Origin: an uncultured Lachnospiraceae bacterium
GTDB lineage: Bacteria; Bacillota; Clostridia; Lachnospirales; Lachnospiraceae
Direction: 5' to 3'
DNA length: 60,253 nt
Assembly (NCBI GenBank): GCA_910589105.1
Contig: CAJUST010000012.1
Span: forward strand, 1 to 60,253
Shown: piece by piece, positions 40,166-49,464 of the stretch
How the letters are laid out: every line of letters begins with the position of its first letter
How positions within the stretch are numbered: the first letter of the stretch is position 1
Made by a program: the position numbers and the translations under genes
Notes under the pieces: generated by a model
The model's database searches: none
The model's input: only the letters and a program-made list of their open reading frames with translations
What the model was told of the DNA's origin: nothing

Positions 40166-41425
40166 ATGGCATTAGTAAAGAAACCCGTCACCGGAATGAA
40201 AGATATTTTACCGGAGGAAATGCAGATTCGGGATTATGTCATTGGCGTAATCAAAGACACATACCGCAGTTTTGGCTTTACGCCGATAGAAACCCCCTGC
40301 ATGGAAGCGATTGCAAACCTAAGCAGCAGGCAGGGCGGTGAAAACGAAAAACTGATTTTTAAAGTTTTAAAAAGGGGAGAAAAATTAAAGCTCGACAGTG
40401 CAAAAAGCGAGCAGGATTTAGTGGATATGGGGATGCGTTATGATTTAACGCTTCCGCTTGCGCGTTTTTATGCAAACAACGCAAACAGCCTGCCGTCTCC
40501 TTTTAAAGCGCTGCAAATCGGAAGCGTTTGGCGGGCAGACCGCCCACAGCGTGGGAGATACCGCCAGTTTACCCAGTGCGACATTGATATTTTGGGAGAA
40601 CCGTCGCAATTAGCGGAAATTGAGCTGATTTTGGCGACGACGACAACGCTTGGGAAGCTGGGCTTTCACGGATTTGAAATTCGGATTAATGAACGCGGCA
40701 TATTAAAAGCTATGGCGAAGTACAGCGGATTTCCGGAGGAATCCTTGGACGCCGTCTTTATTATATTGGACAAAATGGACAAAATCGGATTGGACGGCGT
40801 TGCGAAAGAGTTGGAGCGGGAAGGGTTTTCGGAAGAATCGGTCAGGAAATATCTTGGCTTGTTTCAAAAAGCCTGTGGAGAAACGGATTATGCCAAGGCG
40901 CTTGGGGCGTTAGCGGATCCATTAGGAGAGTTTTTGCCAGAGGGCTTAATAGAAAACTTACTGGAAATCATAAGAAGCGTAGAGCAGACCAAAAGCGCTG
41001 ATTTTCAGATGGTATTCGACCCGTCATTGGCGCGCGGCATGGGATATTATACAGGGACGATTTTTGAGATTGCCATACCGGAATTTGGCGCAAGCTGCGG
41101 GGGCGGCGGAAGATATGATAAGATGATCGGGAACTTTACTGGTACAGACACTCCGGCTTGCGGCTTCTCCATTGGATTTGAGCGGATTATCCTATTGTTG
41201 ATGGAGCAGGGCTTTAAGCTTCCGGCGCAGCCGAAAAAAACAGCGTATCTGGTCGAAAAAAATTATCCGGCAGACCGTTTATGTGAAGTAATTGAAAAAG
41301 CGCAGAAAGCAAGGGAAGCTGGAGAGCAGGTTCTTGTTACGCGTATGAATAAAAATAAAAAGTTCCAAAAAGAGAAACTGAAAACAGAAGGCTATGAAAC
41401 GTTTGAAGAATTTTTCCATAAATAA
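40166..41425 (+). CDS. hisS: Histidyl-tRNA synthetase
   Basis: This class II synthetase of 419 residues charges tRNA-His. It shows VTGMKDILPEEMQIRDYVIG, the motif 2 region SVWRADRPQRGRYRQFTQCD, the histidine-specific RGMGYYTGTIFEIA and GGGGRYDKMIGNFTG, and motif 3 FSIGFERI. The C-terminal anticodon-binding domain follows. TTGGAGGAAATTAC precedes the start. It lies between hemZ and aspS, with no T-box in the 36-bp gap. Confidence 0.97.
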   Translation: MALVKKPVTGMKDILPEEMQIRDYVIGVIKDTYRSFGFTPIETPCMEAIANLSSRQGGENEKLIFKVLKRGEKLKLDSAKSEQDLVDMGMRYDLTLPLARFYANNANSLPSPFKALQIGSVWRADRPQRGRYRQFTQCDIDILGEPSQLAEIELILATTTTLGKLGFHGFEIRINERGILKAMAKYSGFPEESLDAVFIILDKMDKIGLDGVAKELEREGFSEESVRKYLGLFQKACGETDYAKALGALADPLGEFLPEGLIENLLEIIRSVEQTKSADFQMVFDPSLARGMGYYTGTIFEIAIPEFGASCGGGGRYDKMIGNFTGTDTPACGFSIGFERIILLLMEQGFKLPAQPKKTAYLVEKNYPADRLCEVIEKAQKAREAGEQVLVTRMNKNKKFQKEKLKTEGYETFEEFFHK

Positions 41426-41496
41426 TCCAAACATAAAAAACGTTAGAGCGGTTCAAATAGCAGAGAAATTAAGAAAAGTGATAGGAGGATCTCATA

Positions 41497-43293
41497 ATGT
41501 CAGAATCAATGCAGGGATTGAAACGCACACATAGATGCGCGGAAGTATCCAGTGGAAATATCGGGGAAACAGTCACAGTGATGGGCTGGGCGCAAAGGAG
41601 GAGGAACTTAGGCGCCCTGATTTTCGTGGATTTAAGAGACCGTTCGGGCCTGCTTCAGATTGTATTTGATGAAAACAGCGTAGGAAGCGGAGGTTTTGCA
41701 AAAGCGGCAACGATCCGGAATGAATTTGTGCTTGCAGTGACGGGAACAGCGCAAAAGCGGGAAGCGGCAGTCAATGAGAATTTAAAAACGGGGGATATTG
41801 AACTGATTGCCAAAGAAATCCGCATTCTCTCGGAATCCGAAACGCCGCCATTTCCGATTGAAGAAGACAGCCAGACGAAGGACGAGCTTCGTCTGAAATA
41901 CCGTTATTTAGATTTGAGAAGGCCGGATTTGCAGAGAAATATGATGCTTCGGAGCAAAGTGGCGTATCTTATGCGTGAATTTATGGCAAAAGAGGGGTTT
42001 TTAGAAATAGAAACGCCAATTCTTTGTAAATCCACGCCGGAAGGAGCAAGGGATTATCTCGTTCCAAGCCGCATCCATGCCGGAAAATTTTATGCGCTGC
42101 CGCAATCGCCGCAGTTGTATAAACAGCTTTTAATGTGTTCCGGTTATGACCGTTATTTTCAGATTGCGAAATGTTTCCGTGATGAAGATTTACGCGCTGA
42201 CCGCCAGCCAGAGTTTACGCAGGCGGACATGGAACTGTCATTTGTCGATATGGACGACGTGATTGACGTGAATGAGCGCCTTTTAAAATATGTGTTTCAA
42301 GAAGCGGCTGGCGTGGAACTAACGCTCCCATTCCCCCGTATGCCTTGGCAGGAAGCCATGGATCGTTTTGGATCGGATAAGCCGGACACGCGTTTTGGAA
42401 TGGAGCTTACAGACGTTTCTACGGTCGTAAAAGACTGTGGGTTTGGCGTATTTACAGGGGCGTTAAACGAGGGCGGCTCTGTCCGCGGGATTAATGTCAA
42501 AGGATGCGGCGCAATGCCGAGGAAAAAAATTGACAAACTGGCCGAGTTTGCAAAAGGATGCGGCGCGAAAGGGCTTGCATACCTTGTAATCAATGAAGAC
42601 GGAAGTTATAAATCTTCTTTTGCAAAGTTTATGACGGAAAGCGAACTGTCCGGATTAGTGTCCGCAATGGACGGAAAAGCAGGGGATTTACTTTTGTTTG
42701 CCGCAGACAAGAATAAAATTGTTTGGAATGTTTTAGGCGCGCTTCGCCTGATGATGGCAAAAGAACTCGGTCTTTTAGATGAGAGTAAGTTTCACTTTTT
42801 ATGGATTACCGACTTCCCTCTTTTTGAATGGTCTGAGGAAGAAAACCGTTATATGGCGATGCATCACCCATTTACTATGCCAAAAGAAGAAGACTTGGAC
42901 AAGATCGATGTAAACCCTGCGTCAGTCCGCGCAGAAGCTTACGACATCGTCCTAAATGGAACAGAGCTTGGAGGCGGCTCCGTCCGTATCCATCAGAATG
43001 ACATACAGGAAAAAATGTTTCAGGCGCTTGGCTTTTCAAAAGAAAGCGCATATGAGCAGTTTGGCTTTTTGCTCGATGCATTCCGTTATGGCGTTCCGCC
43101 CCATGCAGGCCTTGCATATGGGCTGGATCGTATGGTGATGCACTTGGCGCGCACGGATTCTATCCGTGACGTGATTGCTTTCCCGAAAGTGAAGGACGCT
43201 TCCTGCCTGATGACGGAAGCGCCGGGGGAAGTGGAAGCGGCGCAATTACAGGAACTTTCTTTAAATATTAAAACACAGGAAGCCCAGTCTTAA
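41497..43293 (+). CDS. aspS: Aspartyl-tRNA synthetase
   Basis: This class II synthetase of 598 residues has an N-terminal OB anticodon-binding domain (VMGWAQRRRNLGALIFVDLR), KYRYLDLRRPDLQRN, the QSPQLYKQLLM motif, motif 2 FRDEDLRADRQPEFTQADME, the bacterial GAD insertion (about 290-420) and motif 3 GLAYGLDRMVM. AGGAGG precedes the ATG. It ends the rel block. Whether it also charges tRNA-Asn cannot be read with certainty. Confidence 0.97.
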   Translation: MSESMQGLKRTHRCAEVSSGNIGETVTVMGWAQRRRNLGALIFVDLRDRSGLLQIVFDENSVGSGGFAKAATIRNEFVLAVTGTAQKREAAVNENLKTGDIELIAKEIRILSESETPPFPIEEDSQTKDELRLKYRYLDLRRPDLQRNMMLRSKVAYLMREFMAKEGFLEIETPILCKSTPEGARDYLVPSRIHAGKFYALPQSPQLYKQLLMCSGYDRYFQIAKCFRDEDLRADRQPEFTQADMELSFVDMDDVIDVNERLLKYVFQEAAGVELTLPFPRMPWQEAMDRFGSDKPDTRFGMELTDVSTVVKDCGFGVFTGALNEGGSVRGINVKGCGAMPRKKIDKLAEFAKGCGAKGLAYLVINEDGSYKSSFAKFMTESELSGLVSAMDGKAGDLLLFAADKNKIVWNVLGALRLMMAKELGLLDESKFHFLWITDFPLFEWSEEENRYMAMHHPFTMPKEEDLDKIDVNPASVRAEAYDIVLNGTELGGGSVRIHQNDIQEKMFQALGFSKESAYEQFGFLLDAFRYGVPPHAGLAYGLDRMVMHLARTDSIRDVIAFPKVKDASCLMTEAPGEVEAAQLQELSLNIKTQEAQS

Positions 43294-43320
43294 GAAGATC
43301 CTGAATAAAGGAGATGCGGC

Positions 43321-45396
43321 ATGAAGAAAAAGAGTATTTTAAACCAGTTATTGCTGCCGATTATTACAATCGTATGCGCTTTGGCAGTCTGCCTGTCCGT
43401 TTTGATTGTCGTTGTGTTTACAAAATCTTATGAACAGGAAGTGTTTGATAAAAGTCAGGATAAGACCCGTCTTGCGGCGAGTGAAATTGCAACGTTCTTA
43501 GACGGGGCATATGGAATTGCGGAAGAACTTTCCGTAAATCCAAGCATTTTAACGATGCAGACAGATATCCAAACGCCGTTATTGGAAGACTGCGTAAAGC
43601 GTAACCCCTATTTTGAACTGCTCTATATACAGGGAACGGACGGTATGCAGACGGGACGGTCTTCCGGTGAATTGGCGGATCGTTCCGCGCGCTGGTGGTT
43701 TACTCAAATGATGGAAGATAAAAAAGCGTTTATTTCCAAGTCCTATTATTCCGTGAATACCGGAATGCCCTGCGCATCCATTTTTCTTCCTATGTATTGG
43801 GAGGAAAAACTGACGGGGATTTTTGCCGCTGACATGAAACTGGATTATCTGCAAAGCATAATTGAAGATTGTTCCAATTTAGAAAAAGAGGAGAGTTCCT
43901 TTGTCATTGACGGGGAAGGCGTTGTTGTCGCGCATCCGGACAGCCTCCAGATTGAGGAGCTGTACAATTATAAAACCCGGACAAAGACGGAATCCAAAAA
44001 AGATGGGAACGGGGAGCCGGTAACAGATGCGGACGGAAATATTCTAACGGAAGAAAAACCTTTTGACCTGTCGGAAGATTACCAAAACGTGATTTCTGAA
44101 GTGATGAATGGGGCAAGCGGATGCAGGAAAATCAAAAATGAGGGGCGTTCTTACTACATAAGTTATGCGTCGGTTCCCCTAAAAGGCGAGTCTGGATCAT
44201 GGTCTGTCCTGACAGTGCAAAAAGCATCGTCTGCTATGGCGATGGTGTACCGGATCATCTTTATTACAGTGGCGGCCGCGGTATGCGCGATTGCAGCCGC
44301 AGTTTTTGTCATTACGCTTTTAGCGCGCAGGCTGACGAGGCCGATTGCTTCGATTACCTCCGTCATTGGCAATGCATCGGACGGCGATTTTACGATGCGG
44401 GCGGACGAAAACAGCCAGAATGAAATCGGGAAGCTTTCGAAAAGTTTTAATAAAATGATAGAAAAAATGTCGGGCATCCTGACAAAAATTACGACATTTT
44501 CCAGTGAAGTGGTGCAAAGTTCCGGGTATTTAAAAAAAATAGAAGAAGAAATAGATTCGATTCATATGGCAGTGCGGGAAATTTCAGATGGGACGGTAGG
44601 GCAGAATCAAGACGTAGAACGCGTCGTAATGCGGACGACGGAGCTTGAAGTGATGTTTTCGGAGCTGAAGGCAAAAAGCAGTATGCTTTTAGACGACGCC
44701 CAAAATGTCATATTATCTGGGGAGAGCGGGTCAAAAAGCGTCGGAAAATTGAGAATGCAAAATGAAGATACGACAGAGACTATGCTTATCTCCCATCAAA
44801 AAATACAGAGTTTGGAAGCTCGTTCCAAGAAGATTTCAAACATTGTCAATACGATTAATGGCATTTCTTCCCAGACTGCCCTTCTTGCTTTGAATGCTTC
44901 CATTGAAGCGGCGCGTGCCGGGGAAATGGGCAAGGGTTTTGCCGTTGTGGCGGAATCGATCGGGAAACTTGCCGCTGACTCCACTGCGGCTACAGAAGAC
45001 ATTGAATCTATGATATCCGAATTGTGCCGTGACATTAATGATGCGGTCACATCTATCCAATCTATGAAAGAAGGGATTGAAGGGCAGTCCGAAGTCGTTT
45101 CGGTGGTTCAGGAGACATTTGAGGATTTCAAATTGTTAGCGGAAAAGACGCTTGATTCCGTCAGCGAAATGGAAGAACTAGTTGTGGAAATGCACAAATG
45201 CGACCGCTCTGTGGTTCATGCGATTGAGCGGATACGGGATATTTCAGGGAATACAGAAGAATTGACGGTAAAAGTGGCGGAAGCGTTAGAGGAGGAGACG
45301 AAAGGAATCCGGTTTGTGGCGGGGCGTATTGACGACCTTTCCGCAGTTTCGGAAGAAATGGAACAGGAGATGACGAAATTCAAGCTGGCAGATTAA
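43321..45396 (+). CDS. Methyl-accepting chemotaxis protein (dCache sensor)
   Basis: This receptor of 691 residues has membrane helix 1 (about 9-31) and a periplasmic dCache-type sensor (about 35-300) with DRSARWWFTQMMEDKKAFIS, YYSVNTGMPCASIFLPMYW and a ligand-type ADMKLDYLQ strand. Membrane helix 2 (about 306-334), HAMP (RRLTRPIASI) and a signalling domain with the hairpin tip SSQTALLALNASIEAARAGE near 515-535 follow. The ligand is unknown; dCache domains often bind amino acids. GGAGATG precedes the start. Confidence 0.95.
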   Translation: MKKKSILNQLLLPIITIVCALAVCLSVLIVVVFTKSYEQEVFDKSQDKTRLAASEIATFLDGAYGIAEELSVNPSILTMQTDIQTPLLEDCVKRNPYFELLYIQGTDGMQTGRSSGELADRSARWWFTQMMEDKKAFISKSYYSVNTGMPCASIFLPMYWEEKLTGIFAADMKLDYLQSIIEDCSNLEKEESSFVIDGEGVVVAHPDSLQIEELYNYKTRTKTESKKDGNGEPVTDADGNILTEEKPFDLSEDYQNVISEVMNGASGCRKIKNEGRSYYISYASVPLKGESGSWSVLTVQKASSAMAMVYRIIFITVAAAVCAIAAAVFVITLLARRLTRPIASITSVIGNASDGDFTMRADENSQNEIGKLSKSFNKMIEKMSGILTKITTFSSEVVQSSGYLKKIEEEIDSIHMAVREISDGTVGQNQDVERVVMRTTELEVMFSELKAKSSMLLDDAQNVILSGESGSKSVGKLRMQNEDTTETMLISHQKIQSLEARSKKISNIVNTINGISSQTALLALNASIEAARAGEMGKGFAVVAESIGKLAADSTAATEDIESMISELCRDINDAVTSIQSMKEGIEGQSEVVSVVQETFEDFKLLAEKTLDSVSEMEELVVEMHKCDRSVVHAIERIRDISGNTEELTVKVAEALEEETKGIRFVAGRIDDLSAVSEEMEQEMTKFKLAD

Positions 45397-45466
45397 AAGA
45401 TTTGAGTTTCACCTTTTTTGAAAACCCGCATAGACTAATGAGAAAATAAATGTAGGAGCAAAGGCT

Positions 45467-46330
45467 TTGGCAATGATTGTAATAGACGCCGGCCACGGCG
45501 GTTTTGACAATGGCGCCATGTATGAGGGCAGAAAGGAAAAAGACGATAACCTGCGTTTGGCGCTGGCAGTGGGGAAAATTTTAGAACAGCAGGGATATGA
45601 CGTGTTATATACGCGGACGTCGGATATTTACCAGCCTCCCTATGAGAAAGCGCAGATTGCAAATGAAGCAGGCGCAGACTATTTCATTTCTTTTCACAGA
45701 AACTGGGCGGAAAATGACAATACTTACAATGGAATCCAGACGCTTATCTATGGCGGCGACGATGAACGCGCAAGGCGGTTAGCGGAATCCATCAATGAGG
45801 AACTGGAAAAGACTGGATTTCAAAATCTGGGCATAGAGGAGAGGACAGGGCTTGCAGTGCTCCGCCGTACCCAAATGCCGGCAGTTTTGATTGAAACGGG
45901 ATTTATCAACCACGATGGGGATAACGAAATATTTGACAATAATTTTAACGAAATCGCCGGAGCGATTGCGATGGGGATAGAGCGGGCCGCGCCGGCTGGG
46001 CAGAAAGCCGCGGCAAGGCAGATGGAAATGGACGGCCGCGTGACGGAGGACTGGGAGGAAGAAGACTGGGAAGAAAATTGGGATGACGATGATGACGACA
46101 TGGACGACTTTGCGTTTGGCGTAGAAGTCGGGCGGTTTAAATATGGAACGACGGCGAATTTTCTGGCAGAGCAGCTTGTAGAGCAGGGCTTTGAAAGTTT
46201 TGTCCATAAAGATGACGGTATGATCCGCGTTGTGGCGGGAAAAGTGGACACCTTAGATGAAGCGCTAAAGCTTCAGCGGAAATTGCGGGATCTTGGCTAC
46301 CGGACGATGATGATAGTATCGGAAAAGTGA
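45467..46330 (+). CDS. N-acetylmuramoyl-L-alanine amidase (Amidase_3) with SPOR-like end
   Basis: This enzyme of 287 residues would cleave peptidoglycan stem peptides. The N part has zinc ligands in VIDAGHGGFDNG, FISFHRNWAEND and the catalytic glutamate in VLIETGFINHDGDN. Residues 190-215 are strikingly acidic (DWEEEDWEENWDDDDDDMDD). The rest (about 217-287) resembles an SPOR peptidoglycan-binding domain (TANFLAEQLVEQGFESFVHK, then GKVDTLDEALKLQRKLRDLG). No signal peptide is visible, so export is unclear. TTG 45467 was chosen because AGGAG lies at the best distance. Confidence 0.9.
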   Translation: MAMIVIDAGHGGFDNGAMYEGRKEKDDNLRLALAVGKILEQQGYDVLYTRTSDIYQPPYEKAQIANEAGADYFISFHRNWAENDNTYNGIQTLIYGGDDERARRLAESINEELEKTGFQNLGIEERTGLAVLRRTQMPAVLIETGFINHDGDNEIFDNNFNEIAGAIAMGIERAAPAGQKAAARQMEMDGRVTEDWEEEDWEENWDDDDDDMDDFAFGVEVGRFKYGTTANFLAEQLVEQGFESFVHKDDGMIRVVAGKVDTLDEALKLQRKLRDLGYRTMMIVSEK

Positions 46331-46407
46331 ATTTTTTAATCTGTTTTTAATCTTTTTGTGATAAAATGGGAATAAAAGGATAAATTGGACGCTTTTTGGA
46401 GGAAATC

Positions 46408-47082
46408 ATGCGTATACTGGTAGTGGAAGATGAAAAAGATCTGAATCGGATTATTGTAAAAGAACTGGAATCAGAAGGTTATATTGTAGATAGCTGCTAT
46501 GACGGGGAGAGCGCATTTGACTATCTGTGCATGGCAGAGTATGACGGTGTGATTTTAGACATTATGATCCCAGGAAAAGACGGATTTACCGTCCTAAAAG
46601 AAGTAAGAAGCAAAGGGATTACGACTCCGATTCTGTTTTTAAGCGCAAAAAGCGATGTCAATGATATTGTACGGGGACTGGATTTAGGCGCGGATGATTA
46701 TATGGTGAAGCCATTTGAGTTCAAAGAGCTTTTGGCGAGAATCCGTATGATTATCCGCAAAAAAGTAGACGTCCATGAAAATATATATAACTGTGGCGAC
46801 CTTGTAGTAGACTGTAATGCCTGTTCTGTCAAAAGGGGAGAAAGGCAGATCGAGCTTTCACCGAAGGAATATTCCGTACTTTTGTATCTGATACGCAATC
46901 AAAATATCGTTGTGACCAGAGAACAGATAGAAGCGAATATCTGGGCGTTTGACCGCGACGTAAGCTCGAACCTTGTAGACGTCTATATCCGTTATCTGCG
47001 GAAAAAGATTGATGATGGGTTTGAATTTAAGATGATACAGACCATTAGAGGGGTGGGATATGTATTAAAGGGAGAGGCGTAA
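46408..47082 (+). CDS. OmpR/PhoB-family response regulator
   Basis: This protein of 224 residues has a receiver domain at 1-118 with the phosphoacceptor Asp51 (VILDIMIPGKDG), Thr/Ser and Lys of the family, and a winged-helix domain (SVLLYLIRNQNIVVTREQIE, YIRYLRKKIDDG). GGAGG precedes ATG 46408. The partner kinase follows at once, partly overlapping the 3' end in the untranslated region. Target genes are unknown. Confidence 0.95.
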   Translation: MRILVVEDEKDLNRIIVKELESEGYIVDSCYDGESAFDYLCMAEYDGVILDIMIPGKDGFTVLKEVRSKGITTPILFLSAKSDVNDIVRGLDLGADDYMVKPFEFKELLARIRMIIRKKVDVHENIYNCGDLVVDCNACSVKRGERQIELSPKEYSVLLYLIRNQNIVVTREQIEANIWAFDRDVSSNLVDVYIRYLRKKIDDGFEFKMIQTIRGVGYVLKGEA

Positions 47083-47108
47083 AGCCGATATCAATCAGCC
47101 GTTATATT

Positions 47109-48434
47109 TTGCTTTGGCCGATTGTCGTTATTATGGCGATGATGATGATTATGTTGTTTACGGTACATTATTTGTCAGCGGCTGCGATAGAATATGATAT
47201 CAAGAATGATCTCCGCCAAGACGTCAATAAAATGACGGATTATGTTTATATTAAAGATGGAAAACTAAATATCGAAGATGAATTTTGGTATCAGCAGGAC
47301 AGCATATTTTTGATTGTCAGAAAAGACGGATCGGTTGCGGCAGGAGAATATCCAAAGGATGAGGAAGGTTCGCTCCGGGACGTAAAGGTTCCGGAACGGC
47401 TCACGGTTTCGGTTGACTGCGGCAGTGAAAGATATTATGTCAGGGACACTAAGGTCAGGGGAACCAAGGAAGAAAGGCTGTTTTTACGGGGAGTATTAAA
47501 AAAGTCGGATGCGGACAGTCACTATGAAACAATTACAATGGCGTCATATCTCAATATTCTGGGCGTGCTGCTGATTGTCCTTGCGTGGGGCCTGTTTTAT
47601 TCCAGACGCATTTCAAAGGAGCTTGAGGATATGTGCCGGACGGCGGAAAGCATTGGGACAAGCCTTGACATTACAAAGAGAATGAAGGGAAACTATAAGT
47701 TTCAGGAAGTGGAAGTGTTGGCGCAGGCGAACAACCGTATGTTAGACCAAATTGAACAGAACTTCAAACAGCAGGAACAGTTTGCCTCGGACGTAGCCCA
47801 TGAACTTCGGACGCCGATCGCCGTTATTTTGGCGCAGTGCCAGTATGCGGAGGCGAGAAAAATCGGCGCAGAGGAGTATGGCGAGATTTTAGACGTGGTG
47901 TTCCGGCAGTCGAAGAAAATTGACCGTCTGATTATTCAGCTTCTGCATTTGTCCAGATTAGAGCAGGGCAGGATGCAAATACAGGAGGAGACGCTTGATC
48001 TTGTGGAAATTGTGCAGTCTGTTTGTGAAGAACAGCAGGAAAAATTAAAAAACGGGGTATCTGTGCGGTTGGAGTTAAACGAAGCGTTTTCGACAGGAGA
48101 TATTGGGTTAATTGCGATTGTCATACAGAATCTTTTGACGAATGCGGCGAAATTCAGCAGGGTAAACGGCAGGATTGACGTAAGGACCGGAGAAGTCCGC
48201 GGCGAAGCATTCGTGGAAGTGAGGGATTATGGCATAGGAATTGAGAAAGAAAATCAAAAGCGGATTTTCCAGAGGTTTTATAAATGCGATAAATCGAGAA
48301 ATGCCGAAGGGTTTGGCCTTGGGCTGTCCCTTTCAAAGAAAATAGCGGAAAAACATGACGGCAGGATTGAAGTGGAAAGTGAACCGGAAAAAGGAAGCGT
48401 GTTTACGCTTTACCTTCCGTCAGGAAAGATCTGA
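47109..48434 (+). CDS. Sensor histidine kinase
   Basis: This protein of about 441 residues has an N-terminal membrane segment (VVIMAMMMIMLFTVHYLSA), an extracellular part, a second segment (ILGVLLIVLAWGLFYSRRIS, about 145-165) and a HAMP-like linker. The HisKA domain with phosphoacceptor His231 (VAHELRTP) and HATPase with NAAKFS and GLGLSLSKKIAEKHDGRIEV follow. The start is uncertain: TTG 47109 lacks a binding site, while GGGAGAGG lies 10 bp before an in-frame ATA at 47088. It is coupled to the preceding regulator gene. Confidence 0.92.
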   Translation: MLWPIVVIMAMMMIMLFTVHYLSAAAIEYDIKNDLRQDVNKMTDYVYIKDGKLNIEDEFWYQQDSIFLIVRKDGSVAAGEYPKDEEGSLRDVKVPERLTVSVDCGSERYYVRDTKVRGTKEERLFLRGVLKKSDADSHYETITMASYLNILGVLLIVLAWGLFYSRRISKELEDMCRTAESIGTSLDITKRMKGNYKFQEVEVLAQANNRMLDQIEQNFKQQEQFASDVAHELRTPIAVILAQCQYAEARKIGAEEYGEILDVVFRQSKKIDRLIIQLLHLSRLEQGRMQIQEETLDLVEIVQSVCEEQQEKLKNGVSVRLELNEAFSTGDIGLIAIVIQNLLTNAAKFSRVNGRIDVRTGEVRGEAFVEVRDYGIGIEKENQKRIFQRFYKCDKSRNAEGFGLGLSLSKKIAEKHDGRIEVESEPEKGSVFTLYLPSGKI

Positions 48435-48569
48435 TAATCTTCTCTTTTAATGTGTCTTTCATCTTCTTCTTTTAAAATGAAGCAGGAAGCAAAAAAGACG
48501 TCTGAATGAAACAAAAGAGAAGAAATAGGCAACAATAAACAAATAGAAATAAAATAAAAGGAGTTATGT

Positions 48570-49463
48570 ATGGATCATTTAGACGAATTAGAAGCAGAAG
48601 CCATTTATATTATGCGGGAAGTGGCGGCGGAATGCGAAAAGCCGGTGATGCTGTATTCGATAGGCAAAGATTCTTCGGTTATGCTGCATTTGGCGTTAAA
48701 GGCATTTTATCCTGAAAAACCGCCCTTTCCATTTTTGCATGTCAATACGACATGGAAGTTTAAAGAGATGATAAAATTCCGTGATAAAATGGCGGACGAT
48801 CTGAAGATTGAGATGTTAGAATACATCAACCAAGACGGTGCGGCGCAGGGAATCAATCCGTTCGAGCATGGTTCCGCCTATACGGACATTATGAAGACGC
48901 AGGCATTAAAGCAGGCGCTGGACAAATACGGGTTTACGGCGGCGTTTGGCGGCGGACGGCGTGATGAGGAGAAGTCCCGCGCCAAAGAGCGTATTTTTTC
49001 TTTTCGGGATTCGAACCACGCGTGGGACCCAAAGAACCAAAGGCCGGAAATGTGGAAACTGTTCAATACGAAAATCAATCAGGGCGAAAGCATCCGTGTA
49101 TTCCCGCTTTCGAATTGGACGGAAAAGGATATCTGGCAGTACATTAAGCGGGAAAATATCCCGATCGTGTCTCTTTATTTTGCAAAAGAGCGTCCGGTTG
49201 TGGTTCGGAATGGCAATATTATAATGGTAGACGATGACCGCATGAAGTTAGAGCCGGGGGAAACGCCGGAGATGAAAATGGTGCGTTTCCGCACGCTTGG
49301 CTGTTATCCTTTGACGGGCGGCGTTTTATCGGAGGCGGCGACTTTAGATGAGATTATCAATGAGACGTTAGCTTCAGTGGAATCTGAGCGGACAAGCCGT
49401 GTCATCGACTCCGACGGCGGAGCTTCTAGTATGGAAAAAAGAAAACGTGAGGGGTATTTCTAA
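48570..49463 (+). CDS. cysD: Sulfate adenylyltransferase subunit 2
   Basis: This protein of 297 residues forms the catalytic part of ATP sulfurylase, which makes adenosine 5'-phosphosulfate from sulfate. The PP-loop is LYSIGKDSSVMLHLALKAF (about 28-46), followed by the conserved FPFLHVNTTWKFKEM, GGGRRDEEKSRAKERIFSFR and ENIPIVSLYFA regions. The ATG has AAAGGAG before it. It precedes cysNC by 1 bp. Confidence 0.96.
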   Translation: MDHLDELEAEAIYIMREVAAECEKPVMLYSIGKDSSVMLHLALKAFYPEKPPFPFLHVNTTWKFKEMIKFRDKMADDLKIEMLEYINQDGAAQGINPFEHGSAYTDIMKTQALKQALDKYGFTAAFGGGRRDEEKSRAKERIFSFRDSNHAWDPKNQRPEMWKLFNTKINQGESIRVFPLSNWTEKDIWQYIKRENIPIVSLYFAKERPVVVRNGNIIMVDDDRMKLEPGETPEMKMVRFRTLGCYPLTGGVLSEAATLDEIINETLASVESERTSRVIDSDGGASSMEKRKREGYF

Positions 49464-49464
49464 T

